Assembly: GCA_035388825.1 (NCBI GenBank)
Contig: DAOOQQ010000009.1
Location: 1-64,000, forward strand
Length of the DNA: 64,000 nt
Direction: 5' to 3'
Origin: MWAR01 sp035388825
GTDB taxonomy: Bacteria > Muiribacteriota > Ozemobacteria > Ozemobacterales > Ozemobacteraceae
A program made the translations under genes and the position numbers. The notes beneath the pieces were generated by a model. The model made no database searches, was not told the DNA's origin, and saw only the letters and a list, made by a program, of their open reading frames with translations. Each line of letters begins with the position of its first letter. The first letter of the stretch is position 1. Shown here one piece after another: positions 18,190 to 27,350 of this stretch.

Positions 18190-19554
18190 ATGAACCAGAC
18201 GGACCATTCGGAGGGAATTGCAAGGCGGGGCCTGTTGGGCCTGCTCATGTGCGCCGGCCTGGTTCTCGTGCTCGGTACCGTTCAGGCACGGAGCGGGAAC
18301 CCCCTGCCTTCGGGCAAGACCGGCACCGGTGTCACGGCGCCGGGGGTGAAGGCCTACGATCGGTATACGATCCGCAAGGGAGATACGCTCGGCAGTCTTG
18401 CGAAGACGTATCTCGGGTCGGACCGTCGGTGGAAGGAGCTTGTGGAAGCCAACCCCGGGCTTCGTCCAGAAAAGCTCGATGTTGGTACCAGCATCTGGAT
18501 TCCCCGTGCAACCAAGGAAGAATCGACGCCGGCGATCCACCGGGTTGAGGATCTCGATCTCCCGCCGTTCCTGCAGGATACTCAGGGGGAGCGGCACGAG
18601 CGCGTCGTTTCTTCGGATCCCGAGTCGTCGGAGTTTCTGGATGGAAAAGCCGTTCGCTCTGACAGCGTCGGACGGAGTTCGGGAGACTCGATGTTCGCGG
18701 AGCAGAAGTTCCGGCTTCCCGAAGCTCTTCCTCCCGAGGTGCCTTCCCCGTATTCGGCGAACGTGACGGGCTTCCATGGCCTGTTCAACACGGAGTCGGC
18801 TCTGTATCCCGAGAACCGGACCATCGCGGTCGGCTTCCATCTCCGAGCGGAAAATTACCAGGAGTCCACATCCGGTAATCTGAAACTCAGCGGCAGCCAG
18901 TGGATCATGCCCCTCAACGCCCTGTACATGAAGAACCGCTGGATGTTCGGTCTTTCGCTTCCGACGCAGTCGTGGGAAGTGAAACGGCCCGACGTGACGA
19001 ACGCGACAGTGAACTTCAAGGGACTGCATGATCCGGAAATGCGCGTCGGATACCGGATCTGGCAGGATTTCGCCGAACGACAGGCGGTCGCGCTGCACCT
19101 CCAGGGGCGGCTCTCGTCAGGCAACTATGGACAGCCCACGGCCGGCATGAACGGCACGAGCAAAGACGGAATCCGCGTCGGGCCGGCCGAAGCGACCCGG
19201 GGCGGCTGGATCGAGTTCGGCGGGGCGTATTCCACGCGGCTCGACGACCGGTGGTACGGCCATCTCAATCTGGCGTTGGCGAACGATGCCCGCGACGGTA
19301 TCACCCGCATCACCCACCGCGGCGGTCTCGACTACCGGATGTCGGACTGGTGCCGGCTGGTCGCGGAGCTGGGCGGCTCGAGTTGGAAGTGGGAAGTCGG
19401 CCCCGACGGCACGAACCTGAACGGCCTGGTCGGTGTGACCCTGTTCAACCACTCCTGGCAGTTCTCGCTCGGCGCCACGCTGCCCGTGCAGGGTGACTGG
19501 GGCTACAAGCTCGACAGCGGCATCGTTTTCGGACTCAACTACCGCCAGTACTGA
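18190..19554 (+). CDS. LysM-domain outer-membrane beta-barrel protein
   Basis: The 454-residue product has a signal (about 13-34), then one LysM domain at about 58-105 (YTIRKGDTLGSLAKTYLG, WKELVEANPG, GTSIWIP). A low-complexity linker leads to about 270 residues of alternating beta strands. These are rich in Gly, aromatic and polar residues and end in NYRQY. The terminal aromatic fits an outer-membrane barrel. LysM binds peptidoglycan, so the protein may pin a barrel to the wall. It is divergent from the giant lipoprotein gene, and a joint surface role is possible. Confidence 0.75.
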   Translation: MNQTDHSEGIARRGLLGLLMCAGLVLVLGTVQARSGNPLPSGKTGTGVTAPGVKAYDRYTIRKGDTLGSLAKTYLGSDRRWKELVEANPGLRPEKLDVGTSIWIPRATKEESTPAIHRVEDLDLPPFLQDTQGERHERVVSSDPESSEFLDGKAVRSDSVGRSSGDSMFAEQKFRLPEALPPEVPSPYSANVTGFHGLFNTESALYPENRTIAVGFHLRAENYQESTSGNLKLSGSQWIMPLNALYMKNRWMFGLSLPTQSWEVKRPDVTNATVNFKGLHDPEMRVGYRIWQDFAERQAVALHLQGRLSSGNYGQPTAGMNGTSKDGIRVGPAEATRGGWIEFGGAYSTRLDDRWYGHLNLALANDARDGITRITHRGGLDYRMSDWCRLVAELGGSSWKWEVGPDGTNLNGLVGVTLFNHSWQFSLGATLPVQGDWGYKLDSGIVFGLNYRQY

Positions 19555-19563
19555 CGACCCGGC

Positions 19564-20574
19564 TCAGTGCCGGTGGCCGTGGTCTCTGTCCCGGTCCCGG
19601 TCGTGATCGTGTCGGGGAGACGGGCCGGGATGCCGGTCGTGGTCGTCGTGGCGCGGCCGACGATGCGGGTGCGGCCAGCCGGGCCACCAGATGCGCGGCC
19701 CGATGATGACGACTTCCTTTTCGACCCGCACGGGCGGTGAAACCACGATCCGTGGCGAGCGGTAGGTCGTGCGGCGTTCGAGATCCGAGAGGGGCAGCCA
19801 GCCGACGAACGGCTTCGAGCCGCCGCAGTCGTCGAGCATCATGACCATGGCCCGGTCACCGTCGATGTCCATGATCCAGAACCGCTGATCGGTTTTCATG
19901 CGGCGGCCCTCGAGGCGCAGATACGGGGCGGTCACGCGGTGCTCGCGAACCCCCTCGTCGAGCGCCCGTTCCATCTCGTCGATCCGGGTCAGAGCCGTCG
20001 ATTCGCCGAGATGGTCTTTCAGATAGACGATCATCTCGCCGGTGCGCGCGATCGTGAACAGCAGCTTTTCTTTCTCGGCGGCCGCCTCGACCCGGCCCGG
20101 GCCGTTGACGCTGCGGTTCCAGGCGTCGTAATACCGGTCGAGCAGATCGTATTTGCGAAGATTCAGCCCGTGCAGCTTCTGCATGCCCGGGGTGAACCGC
20201 GCCGTTTCGGGGCCGATCTTCCGGAGGCCTTCGGAAATGCGCGTCCGTCGCTCGCCGACCTCGGCGGCAGCCCGATCGAGAGGCGCGGTGGTGAGAAGGG
20301 TTTCATACCGGCCGATTTCCTCGTAGGGTGCGACGGGCAGCTCGCCCGGTGCCGCGACGGAAGCCGGGTTCTGACTGGGAGCGGGAGGGGCCGCAGGGGC
20401 CGGCGTCGCGGGCGTGGTGGTGACGATCGGCGCCTGGGCGGGCTGTTTTTTGCCGCACTGGGGGCAGAACACGCCATCATCGGCCATCGTCTTGCCGCAA
20501 TACTGACAGAACGCCGCCCAGACGGGCGAAACCATGAGAAGCAGGGCGAGGGTCGGCAGAACTCGTTGTTTCAT
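19564..20574 (-). CDS. Exported zinc-ribbon protein with His/Asp-rich tail
   Basis: The 336-residue product starts with an apparent Sec signal (LPTLALLLMVSPVWA) followed directly by a double CxxC zinc ribbon (CQYCGKTMADDGVFCPQCG). Then come a Pro/Ala linker, a helical domain (about 95-220) and a small beta domain (YLRLEGRRMKTDQRFWIMD). The last 35 residues are dense in His, Asp and Arg and could bind metal. A longer frame exists upstream, but ATG 20574 has a GGAG site about eight bases before it and begins at the signal peptide. It converges on the LysM gene with a 9-base gap. The function is unknown. Confidence 0.7.
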   Translation of the reverse strand: MKQRVLPTLALLLMVSPVWAAFCQYCGKTMADDGVFCPQCGKKQPAQAPIVTTTPATPAPAAPPAPSQNPASVAAPGELPVAPYEEIGRYETLLTTAPLDRAAAEVGERRTRISEGLRKIGPETARFTPGMQKLHGLNLRKYDLLDRYYDAWNRSVNGPGRVEAAAEKEKLLFTIARTGEMIVYLKDHLGESTALTRIDEMERALDEGVREHRVTAPYLRLEGRRMKTDQRFWIMDIDGDRAMVMMLDDCGGSKPFVGWLPLSDLERRTTYRSPRIVVSPPVRVEKEVVIIGPRIWWPGWPHPHRRPRHDDHDRHPGPSPRHDHDRDRDRDHGHRH

Positions 20575-20662
20575 CGTTCGGTTCTCCTGGAAAGGGGATC
20601 GTACCGCCTTTCGAACGCGAAGGCAAACGAAGCTGCCGGAAACCGGATTGCGTGGTTCGGCA

Positions 20663-22294
20663 CTACCGGGAAAACACGAGGGATGAAAGGGATGCGATCG
20701 GGATCGCAGTGAAATGCGCATCGCTATTATAGCGAAGAATACACATACTGCCCGCCTCGCTCGCGAGAATGGCTGTCGCCTCGGCGAAAGGAAGCGGGAG
20801 ATCCCACTGGAAGGGGCCCGGCTGGCCGTTGGTCAGCGGCCGCGCGGCGGACTCGAACCGCCCTTCCAGACCGTTATGGAAGACGAGCCGCGCGTCCGGG
20901 GGAAAGGCTGCGAGACTCGCCAAAGCAGCGGCGCGAGGGCCGGTGTCGGGTTTTCCGACGCACAGGATGCGGGTGATGCCGGGGAAGTGCCAGCGCACCA
21001 TCCCGGCATACCAGGATCGCAGATAGGGGAAATCGACCAGGACCAGCGTGCGGATGTCGGGCTGCAGATAGGGCCGGAACGTTTCGACGAGCCGCGGGAA
21101 CCGCTGGTAGGAAGCCGCGTCAGGGTAGCTGCCGGAGAAAATCGTGCCCGCCGCCTTCAGGTGAATCTCGGCCAGGGAAAGGGTGATGACGATGCCGACG
21201 ACGGCGAACCACGCCACGCGGCCGCGCAGGGTGGTGTGCGCCTCATGCCAGAGAGCGGCCCCCGCGGCACCGACCGCGAGGCTCAGCCAGACGGCTCCAG
21301 AACCGGCGTAATACGGCAGGAACCGGAGTGGGAGCAGCGCCATCTGCGCCGTCTGCAGGGCGAAGCCGGTGAGGCCGATGAGGAGCGGGCGCGAAGAGCG
21401 GCGAACGCTTTCCCGGTGTCGGCCGGCCCGCGCCAGGAGAAGGACGATGGTGAGAGCCATCCAGCCGAGGAACGCGCTTCCCAGAACCCCCGTCACGTCG
21501 AACTCCACCGGCCAGAGGCCGCTGAGGGTCCACCAGACGTAGGCCGGCGTCACCAGCAGGTGATATGGCTCGACGGCGACCGGGTAGGGCAGATTCCCGG
21601 CGAACAGGTGGCGGGCGAAGACGAACTCCGCGAGGCAGACGAGGCCGAACGGCAGGGCTTCCCTGAACGCCTGTCGCCAGCCCAGTCCGTCGATCAGGGC
21701 GGCCGCGAAGATGAGCCCGGGAAAGACCAGGGCGCTCTGTTTGGAGCTCACGGCCAGAAACAGTGCCAAAACGGCGCAGACGACGTGTCGCCGGGGGTGG
21801 ATGCAGCCGGGTTCGCGGCTCCGGAGCCAGCAGCCGAAGGCCGCCAGGCAGAAGAGCATGCTCAGAACGTCGCTCATGGCGGCCGTCCAATGATGCAGGG
21901 TGAACAGGGAACTGCGCGAGACGAGGAACAAGACGCCGAGCCAGGCGGCGAGCGGCCCGCCGCCCAGGAGCCGCGCCGTCCGGAACAGGAGCCACAGCAG
22001 CAGGATCCACGCCGCAGCCTGCATGAACCGGCTCAGCGGCTCGGGTGACACGCCAAAACGCTCGGCAAACAGCCGGATGCCGCCCAGCCAGACATAGGTC
22101 GCGAGCGGTCGGTGGTTCCCGTCGACGGCATCGAGCCAGGTCCAGGAGCGGACCAGGTCGGCCGGTGTGCGGACGCGTTCGGCCACGGCCGCGGCGTTCA
22201 GGTAATCATCCTCGCTCCAGTGCGAGCCGAGAGCCCCGTGCCAGAAGACGAGATACAGGGCCGCGATCAGGGCGAGGCGGGCGATGTTGCTCAC
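20663..22294 (-). CDS. Polytopic membrane protein, possible GT-C glycosyltransferase
   Basis: The 543-residue product has about ten hydrophobic helices. An early periplasmic loop reads SHWSEDDYLNAA, resembling the acidic catalytic loop of GT-C (PMT/ArnT-like) enzymes that use lipid-linked sugars. It is followed by NHRPLATYVWLGG. A soluble C-terminal region (about 400-543) follows the last helix. The start is a GTG. The gene ends just upstream of the zinc-ribbon gene on the same strand. The family assignment rests on topology and the loop motif only. Confidence 0.55.
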   Translation of the reverse strand: MSNIARLALIAALYLVFWHGALGSHWSEDDYLNAAAVAERVRTPADLVRSWTWLDAVDGNHRPLATYVWLGGIRLFAERFGVSPEPLSRFMQAAAWILLLWLLFRTARLLGGGPLAAWLGVLFLVSRSSLFTLHHWTAAMSDVLSMLFCLAAFGCWLRSREPGCIHPRRHVVCAVLALFLAVSSKQSALVFPGLIFAAALIDGLGWRQAFREALPFGLVCLAEFVFARHLFAGNLPYPVAVEPYHLLVTPAYVWWTLSGLWPVEFDVTGVLGSAFLGWMALTIVLLLARAGRHRESVRRSSRPLLIGLTGFALQTAQMALLPLRFLPYYAGSGAVWLSLAVGAAGAALWHEAHTTLRGRVAWFAVVGIVITLSLAEIHLKAAGTIFSGSYPDAASYQRFPRLVETFRPYLQPDIRTLVLVDFPYLRSWYAGMVRWHFPGITRILCVGKPDTGPRAAALASLAAFPPDARLVFHNGLEGRFESAARPLTNGQPGPFQWDLPLPFAEATAILASEAGSMCILRYNSDAHFTAIPIASLSSLVFSR

Positions 22295-22324
22295 GATGCC
22301 GGTTCCGGATTGTGGCGACGGGCG

Positions 22325-23929
22325 TCAGTAGATGCGGTCGTAGCGGTTGTACCCATGCGGATAATCGGCGGTGTCGGCTTTCAGGACCAGAACCGTGTGG
22401 GCCGGCACCTCGACGTCGATCGTTCCCGAAAACACCATGAACTTCCTGTCGGACAGTTGATCGAGCATGGGGGTCACGTCCTGGAGCTTGCTGTCGCGCA
22501 CCTGGACCAGCTCTTTCACGGTGTGACCCGTGGGATTGGCGATCACGACGACGGTGTCGCGCACCGAGTTCGTGCGGCGCAGGAAGGCGAACAGCTTCTC
22601 GGAATGGAGCCGCCGGAAGTCGCCGTATCGCAGGGCCGGTTCGGCCCGGCGCAGCCCGAGGAGCCGCCGGTGCAGGGTCAGCATCGGGTTGTCGGGGGTG
22701 ACGAGGTCCCACCGCATCGGGGCGCGCTGCTCGGGGTCGTCGCCGCCGGTCATGCCCAGCTCGCTGCCGTAATACAGGCAGACCGCCCCGGGAAGGGTGA
22801 ACTGGAGAATGCGGGCCATCTCCTGCTGCCATCTCTGCGGCAGAAGGTTGGCCAGCCGGGGGGTGTCGTGGTTGTCGAGCACCAGCCAGCTTTTGAGGAT
22901 GTGATCCATGCCCGCGTCGTCGATCGAGGTTTCCCACATCTGGCTGCAGAGCGGCCCGGAGAGCCGGCCCTCGAGCATCGTCAGCAGCAGCTTGCGGCCG
23001 TGCATGTTCATCACGCCGTCGACGGCCGGGTGCCACTCCTCGGGGTAGTTCCAGATCTCGCCGATGATCAGCGAGCCCGGCTTTGCCGTGTGGGCGGCCC
23101 GGGTCAGGTCGGTCAGATACCGGAAGCCGAGGTCGAAGGCCACGTCGAGCCGCCAGCCGTCGATCTCCTCGTTGCGCAGATACGACTGGACGACCGAGTC
23201 GGGCGCGGCGTAGATGAAGGCCTGCACATCGGGGTTTTCCATGTTCAGTTCGGGCAGGTTCTCGACGTCATACCATCCGATATATTTTCTGTCGTGCTTG
23301 TCGGAAAAGTTGAAGAAGGGGCGCCACTTGCCGTGCGGGTCACGGCGGGCTTCCTGGAACATCGGGCTTCGCAGGCCCATGTGGTTGAACACACCGTCGA
23401 GCACGAGGCGCCGGCCGCGTTGGTGCAGCTCTGCCGCGAGGTCGGCCAGGTCTTTCCGGGAGCCATAGACGGGGTCGACCACGTGGTAGTCCCAGGCGTC
23501 GTATTTGTGGTTCGTCAGCGACGAGAAGACGGGGTTGAGGTAGACGACGTCCACCCCGAGCTCCTGGAGGTAATCCAGCTTGCCGCGCAGGCTGTCGAGG
23601 TCGCCGCCCCAGAAATCCACCTCATGCGACCAGACGCCGTCTTTTTCCAGATAGGAACCCTTCTGCGGTGTTTCCTTCCAGTCGCGGAGCCGGCGCGGCG
23701 CGGCGTAGAGGGCCTTTTTCTTCGCCAGCCGGGCCGAGGGGGCGAACCGGTCGACGATGATCTGGTAAACCACCGGGCCGTTCCGCCAGTCGGCGGCCCG
23801 TTCCGCCAGCTCCTGCTCCCGGGCCTGATCGTAGACGTTCATGGACTCTCGGGGGGCCGGGTCCGCGGCAAGTCGGGTGCCGGCCAGGAGCCAGAAGCCA
23901 AACAGAAGGGCGATGTGCCAGGGTCTCAT
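22325..23929 (-). CDS. Secreted alpha-amylase family (GH13) glycoside hydrolase
   Basis: The 534-residue protein has a signal peptide (about 1-23) and a GH13 TIM barrel. Conserved regions are visible: DGVFNHMG (region I, near 178), GWRLDVAF with the nucleophile Asp (near 258), GEIWNYPEEW with the acid/base Glu (near 290) and DNHDTPR (near 353). A C-terminal beta domain follows (FSGTIDVEVPAHTVLVL). It should cleave or transfer alpha-glucans outside the cytoplasm; the exact specificity is unclear. ATG 23929 is preceded by GAGGAGG, better than an ATG 24 bases upstream. The next gene on this strand, for a polytopic membrane protein, begins about 30 bases after its stop. Confidence 0.88.
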   Translation of the reverse strand: MRPWHIALLFGFWLLAGTRLAADPAPRESMNVYDQAREQELAERAADWRNGPVVYQIIVDRFAPSARLAKKKALYAAPRRLRDWKETPQKGSYLEKDGVWSHEVDFWGGDLDSLRGKLDYLQELGVDVVYLNPVFSSLTNHKYDAWDYHVVDPVYGSRKDLADLAAELHQRGRRLVLDGVFNHMGLRSPMFQEARRDPHGKWRPFFNFSDKHDRKYIGWYDVENLPELNMENPDVQAFIYAAPDSVVQSYLRNEEIDGWRLDVAFDLGFRYLTDLTRAAHTAKPGSLIIGEIWNYPEEWHPAVDGVMNMHGRKLLLTMLEGRLSGPLCSQMWETSIDDAGMDHILKSWLVLDNHDTPRLANLLPQRWQQEMARILQFTLPGAVCLYYGSELGMTGGDDPEQRAPMRWDLVTPDNPMLTLHRRLLGLRRAEPALRYGDFRRLHSEKLFAFLRRTNSVRDTVVVIANPTGHTVKELVQVRDSKLQDVTPMLDQLSDRKFMVFSGTIDVEVPAHTVLVLKADTADYPHGYNRYDRIY

Positions 23930-23975
23930 GGAAGCCTCCTCGGAAAATCTCAAAAATAATATGTGCTGATATATA

Positions 23976-25049
23976 TCAATGACGGAAGAACAATCGCTGG
24001 AGCCCTTCGGGGGAACGGGTTTGCGTGAGCGCCAGCATGAGAAGAATGCGGGCTTTCTGGGGATTCAGATCGTCGGCGACGACGAAGCCGTAGGCCGCGT
24101 CATCGACCTCCGCCCCGAGCGTGACGTGGCCGCTTCCTGCCCGGGCGGCGCGCACGACGGCGATACCTGACCGGCGCGCTTTCCCGAGGGCTTCGAGGAC
24201 GGCGGGAGAGGCGTTTCCGTTCCCGACGCCGGCGTTGACGATGCCGTCGGCGTTCGTCCGGGCCACGGCATCGATCAGCTCCGGGGTATTGCCGGCGTGG
24301 CCGTAGGTGATGAAGACGCGCGGCAGCGTCTCCAGGCCGGAAACGTCGAACGGGGTCTCGATCGTGTGGCGCCGCACGGGCATCCGGGCGAGCTCGATCT
24401 TCCCGTAGAACACGGTTCCGAGCGGGCCGGTGCCGGGGGACTGGAACGTGTCGACGGCGGTCGTGTTCGTCTTGGTGACCTCGCGGGCCGAGTGGATACG
24501 GTCGTTCAGCACGACCAGCACGCCTTTCCCGCGGGCGAGCGGCGAGGCCGCGACCGAGACGGCGTTGAACAGGTTGATCGGGCCGTCGGGACTCAGCGAG
24601 GTGGCCGGCCGCATCGAGCCGGTGATCACGACCGGCTTGCGGCTCTTCACCGTCAGATGCAGGAAGTAGGCGGTCTCCTCGAGCGTGTCGGTGCCGTGCG
24701 TGACGACGATCCCGTCGACGTCGGGACGGCCGAGCAGCTCGTTGATGCGCCGGGCCAGCTTCAGCCAGATCTCGGTCGTCATCGCCTGGCTGTCGACCTG
24801 GGCGATCTGTTCGCCGCTCAACCGGGCGAACGAGGCGATCTCGGGAACCGCGCCGACGAGCTTCTCGACGGGCAGGGCGCTGGGCTTGTACCCGGCTTCC
24901 CCGGCCGATGCACCGGTTCCGGCGATCGTCCCCCCGGTGGCGAGCAGGACGATGTGGGGGAGGCCGGCCGCCATCGCGGCCGTCGCGGTCAGGGTGACGA
25001 ACAGCAGGCACAAGCAGAGGGTGACGCGCTTCCGGATGGATCGGACCAT
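23976..25049 (-). CDS. ansB: Type II (exported) L-asparaginase
   Basis: The 357-residue product has a signal peptide (about 1-27) and both signature motifs of the family. LLATGGTIAGT holds the nucleophile Thr near residue 41, and VVTHGTDTLEETAYFL holds the second Thr and Asp near 119-122. VITGSMRP and GSGHV segments follow. The length is typical of periplasmic type II enzymes, which hydrolyse L-asparagine to aspartate and ammonia. A GGAG site lies upstream of ATG 25049. GH13 and membrane-protein genes follow on the same strand with short gaps. Confidence 0.9.
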   Translation of the reverse strand: MVRSIRKRVTLCLCLLFVTLTATAAMAAGLPHIVLLATGGTIAGTGASAGEAGYKPSALPVEKLVGAVPEIASFARLSGEQIAQVDSQAMTTEIWLKLARRINELLGRPDVDGIVVTHGTDTLEETAYFLHLTVKSRKPVVITGSMRPATSLSPDGPINLFNAVSVAASPLARGKGVLVVLNDRIHSAREVTKTNTTAVDTFQSPGTGPLGTVFYGKIELARMPVRRHTIETPFDVSGLETLPRVFITYGHAGNTPELIDAVARTNADGIVNAGVGNGNASPAVLEALGKARRSGIAVVRAARAGSGHVTLGAEVDDAAYGFVVADDLNPQKARILLMLALTQTRSPEGLQRLFFRH

Positions 25050-25162
25050 GGGTGACGCTCCTTCTTACGAATGCTAAAGTTGGTCCATTTTACCCGATCC
25101 GGCGTGCCATAGTATCCTGAAGCTGCAAGCAGAAATCACGTCACGAGATCGGAGGATGGACA

Positions 25163-25840
25163 ATGAGAGGCTGGCGGTGCGGCTACGGGGTGTTCGTCGT
25201 GTGGATGATGATTCTGGGGCTGACGCTCGGGATTCCGGCGGGACTGTCCGCTCAGGATGCGGATTCTCAGGGAGAGCCCAACCCTCAGCACTGGTTCGCG
25301 ATGATCGCTTCGGGGCGTGCCGACGACGTCGCCGCGATGATCGACAACGGCATGGATGTGAATACGGCGGTGCCCGACAGGGGAACCGGCCTGCATTGTG
25401 CCGTGGATACCGGACAGAACGCGGTTCTGGAGCTTCTGACATCGCGCGGGGCCGACCTCAACGCCCGGGACGGGAACAATCTCACCCCGTTGCATCTTGC
25501 CGCGGTGAAAGGCCAAGCCGAGGCCTGCCGCATCCTTCTCGACGCGGGAACCGACGTGAACGTCACCGGTTTCACCAGCCGGGACGGGGCTGCCGAGAGC
25601 ACGCCTCTTCACCTGGCCGCCGAGAGCGGTGCGCGGGAGGTGGTCGAGCTGCTGATCTCCCGGGGTGCCAACGTGAACGCCGTCAACAACTTCCAGCGAA
25701 CGCCGCTCTTCTGGGCGCGCAAGGCGGGGAAAACCGATGTCGCCGAGCTTCTCGCCGCGCATGGCGCCGTCGAGGATCCGTCGGAGATCCCGACATCCGC
25801 CCCCGCCTCGGAAACGGCCGAGCCGCCGGCATCCCGCTGA
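25163..25840 (+). CDS. Exported ankyrin-repeat protein
   Basis: The 225-residue product has a signal peptide (about 8-30, ending GLSAQ). About five ankyrin repeats follow between residues 42 and 205: TGLHCAVDTGQNAVLELL, TPLHLAAVKGQAEACRILL, TPLHLAAESGAREVVELL and TPLFWARKAGKTDVAELL. A short Pro/Ser tail ends it. It is probably a periplasmic protein-binding module with an unknown partner. GGAGG is seven bases upstream of the ATG. It converges on the radical SAM gene with a gap of about 34 bases. Confidence 0.85.
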   Translation: MRGWRCGYGVFVVWMMILGLTLGIPAGLSAQDADSQGEPNPQHWFAMIASGRADDVAAMIDNGMDVNTAVPDRGTGLHCAVDTGQNAVLELLTSRGADLNARDGNNLTPLHLAAVKGQAEACRILLDAGTDVNVTGFTSRDGAAESTPLHLAAESGAREVVELLISRGANVNAVNNFQRTPLFWARKAGKTDVAELLAAHGAVEDPSEIPTSAPASETAEPPASR

Positions 25841-25874
25841 TCGGACTTCACGGGCCGTACCCGGCCGGCGCGAA

Positions 25875-27350
25875 TCAGCCGGCGCGGGTGGCGGCCGCTT
25901 CGGGCGAGTGGGCGCCGCAGGATTCAGGGGTGGCGGCCTCGGGCGCGTCGGGGTAGAACCCGAATTTTTTCAGCACGGCGAGCTTGGGCAGGATGTTTCC
26001 GGCGAGATCGATGTGGAAGAAGCCGGGGAACAGGTCGGGGTGCGCCTGGATGAACTCGTAGATCGGCCGGTGCTGGGGGGCGATCGAGAACTTCGACATC
26101 GTGCTGATCTCGTGGCCCGTGATCATATACTCGGGGAACAGCTCGGCGCAGAACTCGAGCTTCGCCCTGCCCGCATACTCCTGATATAGTTCGGTCTGGG
26201 GCAGCAGGCAAAGCATAGATGGCAGTATACGGGCGCCCATCATGCGCAGCGAGACCATCTGGAACACCGTCTGGTGGAAATCCTCGAGGGTCTCGAAGGG
26301 AAAGCCCCAGATATAGAATGCGTCGACGCGCGGGAAGATACCGACCGCCTCGCAAACCCGCGCGATCGCCTGCTCCGCCGAGAAGCCCTTCTTCACGCGC
26401 TGCAGGATGCGGTCACAGCCGCTTTCGATGCCGAATCGCAGCTCGACGCAGCCGGCGGCGGCCATGGCGTCCATCATCTCGCGGTCGGTCAGGTCGACGC
26501 GGCCGAAAGATTTCCACATCACCTTCAGGCCCGAGCGGTTCAGTGCCTCGCAGAACTCCATGACCCGGGCCTTCTTCGAGACGAAATATTCGTCTTGAAA
26601 TAAAAACATCTTCACGCCGGCCTGCTCGTGGAGCATGCGCATCTCCTCGACGATGTTCCCGATCGAGCGGAACGTCGAGGCGTGGTCCCACACCGGGGCG
26701 ACCGAGCAGAAGGTGCAGGGGTACGGGCAGCCGCGTGAGGACATCAGGCCGTAACCGCGGTATCGCTTCAGGTCGATATGTTCGAAGGCCGGGAATGGGA
26801 TTGCGTCGAGATCGGCGACCCGCTCGCGCGGCGGGGTCCGGACGATCCGCCCCTCGCGGTTCCGCACGACGAGGCCAGGCACGCCGGTGAGGTCGGAGCC
26901 TCGCTTGATGGCGGCCAGCAGCTCGGGGCCGGTGCGCTCGCCCTCGCCGACCGCGATCACGTCGATCCAGGGGAACCGTTCGAGAAGCTGTTCCTCGACG
27001 GCTTTCGACCCCACCCCACCGAGAATCAGCGTCGCATCGGGGTGCCGGGCCTTGTACTCCTTCATCGCGAGGATCGCGAAGGGAAGCAGGTTGGCCATGC
27101 AGGAAAACCCGACCACGGGCGCGGCACCATCGAGGAAGCGCAGGATGGCCTCGGTGCTGAACGGCTCGGCGGCCTCGGTGAGCTGGTAGTCGCGGAAATC
27201 GACGGTGTACCCGGCCCGTTCGAGGGCTCGGGTCAAATACAGGCAGCCGAGCGGCAGATGCAGCTCGCGGTCGACGGTGTCGAGATACCGCACGTAGAGC
27301 AGGTTGAGGTTGAGCAGGGTGATGTCGGCGGTCATGGGATGGCGGCTCAC
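25875..27350 (-). CDS. B12-binding-type radical SAM protein
   Basis: The 491-residue product has an N-terminal cobalamin-binding-like Rossmann domain (about 8-150; LPLGCLYLTRALERAGY, PVVGFSCMANLLPFAILAM, LILGGVGSKA). It lacks the classic DxHxxG motif. The radical SAM core contains RGCPYPCTFCS (Cys 208, 212, 215) and then GIESGCDRILQRVKKG. Such enzymes methylate unactivated carbons or do related radical chemistry. Its GTG start overlaps the stop of the upstream GIRPD-motif gene (GTGA), so the two are translationally coupled. ATG 27335 is an alternative start. The coupling makes the upstream protein the best candidate substrate or partner; that is inference. Confidence 0.85.
   Translation of the reverse strand: MSRHPMTADITLLNLNLLYVRYLDTVDRELHLPLGCLYLTRALERAGYTVDFRDYQLTEAAEPFSTEAILRFLDGAAPVVGFSCMANLLPFAILAMKEYKARHPDATLILGGVGSKAVEEQLLERFPWIDVIAVGEGERTGPELLAAIKRGSDLTGVPGLVVRNREGRIVRTPPRERVADLDAIPFPAFEHIDLKRYRGYGLMSSRGCPYPCTFCSVAPVWDHASTFRSIGNIVEEMRMLHEQAGVKMFLFQDEYFVSKKARVMEFCEALNRSGLKVMWKSFGRVDLTDREMMDAMAAAGCVELRFGIESGCDRILQRVKKGFSAEQAIARVCEAVGIFPRVDAFYIWGFPFETLEDFHQTVFQMVSLRMMGARILPSMLCLLPQTELYQEYAGRAKLEFCAELFPEYMITGHEISTMSKFSIAPQHRPIYEFIQAHPDLFPGFFHIDLAGNILPKLAVLKKFGFYPDAPEAATPESCGAHSPEAAATRAG

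Noticed and set aside
20575..20721. 49-codon N-terminal extension of the zinc-ribbon gene
   Set aside because: It overlaps the end of the upstream membrane-protein gene, lacks a ribosome site and would bury the signal peptide.
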